33,865 nt of DNA, taken from positions 1 to 33,865 of the IMG/VR virus record IMGVR_UViG_3300023223_000247; one strand, written 5' to 3'. The position numbers and the translations under genes are program-made. Shown here piece by piece: positions 32,890-33,865 of the stretch; position 1 is the stretch's first letter, and every line of letters begins with the position of its first letter. This stretch comes from a virus. The notes under the pieces were generated by a model, which worked only from the letters and a program-made list of their open reading frames with translations, made no database searches and was not told the DNA's origin.

Positions 32890-33865
32890 CTGCCCCTCCT
32901 ACACCAGCGGAGCGAACTATAGCGCGAAACAGCGTTTCATCCTCTCCCGCTGCTAAAAGTCTCTCTGTTATTTTGCTTATCTGTCCTTGAGGACTTCCTG
33001 AGCGAACCATAGCGCCGAGCAATTGAGCGTTACGAGCTTGCGCAGCGTTAGACAAAACCCTAGCGGCAGTGCCGCCACCCAATACAGCGGCTGCACCGGC
33101 GGGACCGCCAGCAGCAAAACCAGAGCCGAAGCCAATTCCGCCGCCCACAATGTTTGCTGTAGTTTGCTGTGGAGAAAATCCCAGCTTGCCGACGTTCCTT
33201 AAAATATTAGAAGTTGTGGTCCCGTTCACTATCTGTTTGATGGCCTTCTTTTCAGTCTCGGAAAATCCTCTAATCTTCTTATTGTTTCGTAATATTTTGC
33301 CCAACTCGACACGAATGCCTTGATCAAATCCAGACCTGCTATTCTTCGCACCTTCAATTGCCCCAGCAATCAACTCATCACGGCGGACCTTACCCCAAAG
33401 CCTACGAGCCTTCTTAGCTGTATCACCCAGCGATGTGCTAGCGTCCTCAATAAAGTCATCTATAGAATCAATAATCATTGACCCAAGACGCCTCTCCGCA
33501 GGGTCTATAGAACCAGCAGCCCCTTGAGCGACACGACGCAAAGTATCTGCGTCAGTAAAATCTAGCTCTTGGCCTACCTTTTGGCGCATAAAATTGAGAA
33601 CACCCTCTGTCTTATCGGTAACGCCGGGGGCTGAGCCTGCTTCTCGTATTTCAGTATCCAAATTGTCCATAAAGTCTGAAAACGCTTTTTTGCTGAACTT
33701 AACACCGGAGCGCTTGGCCTGATCGTAAAGCTTGGTAGTCTTTTGCCGTAAGGCTTGAGCCGTTGGTGATTTAGCCAACAAATCAGAGCCGCGAGCAAAG
33801 TCACGAACGCCACCAGCAACCGATTCAACGCCCCTCGCAAGAAGTCCACCACCAGCACCAAAAGC
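32876..33865 (-). CDS. C-terminal part of virion/ejection protein, cut by window edge
   Basis: 330 codons visible; the frame is open through the right edge, so the start is missing. The protein is Ala/Gly- and Lys/Arg-rich and helical, with a glycine-rich hydrophobic stretch (NIVGGGIGFGSGFAAGGPAGAAAVLGGGTAARVL in part) near residue 230-260 of the visible part. Such Gly/Ala-rich hydrophobic segments are typical for internal virion proteins that cross the host envelope during DNA ejection (P22 gp7/gp16/gp20). The tail protein genes follow it directly. Confidence 0.65.
   Translation of the reverse strand, partial: AFGAGGGLLARGVESVAGGVRDFARGSDLLAKSPTAQALRQKTTKLYDQAKRSGVKFSKKAFSDFMDNLDTEIREAGSAPGVTDKTEGVLNFMRQKVGQELDFTDADTLRRVAQGAAGSIDPAERRLGSMIIDSIDDFIEDASTSLGDTAKKARRLWGKVRRDELIAGAIEGAKNSRSGFDQGIRVELGKILRNNKKIRGFSETEKKAIKQIVNGTTTSNILRNVGKLGFSPQQTTANIVGGGIGFGSGFAAGGPAGAAAVLGGGTAARVLSNAAQARNAQLLGAMVRSGSPQGQISKITERLLAAGEDETLFRAIVRSAGVGGADDSR

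Overview
This window is most of the genome of a short-tailed (podovirus-type) phage or prophage of a Gram-negative bacterium, with P22-like virion assembly genes. The evidence is a leftward run of large terminase, P22-type portal, scaffold, P22-type coat, gp4-like and gp10-like tail-hub proteins, in the same order as in P22. The host is probably a proteobacterium: there are sigma70-type promoters, AAGGAG ribosome sites and an outer-membrane beta-barrel gene ending in Phe. No integrase or CI-type repressor was recognised, so lifestyle is not proven. A self-contained outer-membrane moron suggests a temperate history.

Layout. (1) 1-16438, minus strand: one long leftward unit. It starts at a good promoter (16464-16492) and runs through small accessory genes (16438-14525), a moron with its own promoter and terminator (14502-13934), a second promoter (13935-13907), three short genes joined by near-identical junctions, the small terminase, about eleven tiny genes, then the large terminase and virion genes down to a partial gene cut by the left edge. 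(2) 16493-20151, plus strand: a rightward accessory operon of mostly unrecognised small genes. Most are preceded by the same short leader, (A/T)AACGCC(C/T) followed by a small hairpin or an AAGGA-type ribosome site. (3) 20155-22374, minus strand: a recombination module with a Rad52-like annealing protein, an HNH/DUF968-like protein and a DUF1367 protein. (4) 22375-22486: divergent promoters whose -35 boxes lie in one inverted repeat. (5) 22490-26748, plus strand: a tightly overlapped early operon with a small HTH protein, YopX-like protein, RusA-like resolvase, HTH_39-like protein, a replication initiator with origin iterons inside its gene, and zinc-ribbon-like small proteins. (6) 33865-26797, minus strand: the end of an internal virion or ejection protein, a P22-type head-binding tail protein with two carbohydrate-binding modules, an SGNH-esterase tailspike, a membrane and lysis cassette, and an HNH endonuclease.

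Both window edges cut virion genes in the same orientation, and they do not join in frame. The missing part therefore probably holds the rest of the tail-needle and ejection-protein cluster.

Most unusual features: the repeated leader family in front of the accessory genes; a promoter-proximal structured RNA leader before the replication initiator; the moron abutting an apparently truncated methyltransferase; a 57-residue protein resembling only the C-terminal part of ImmA/IrrE peptidases; and several peptides of 19-27 residues with strong ribosome sites.
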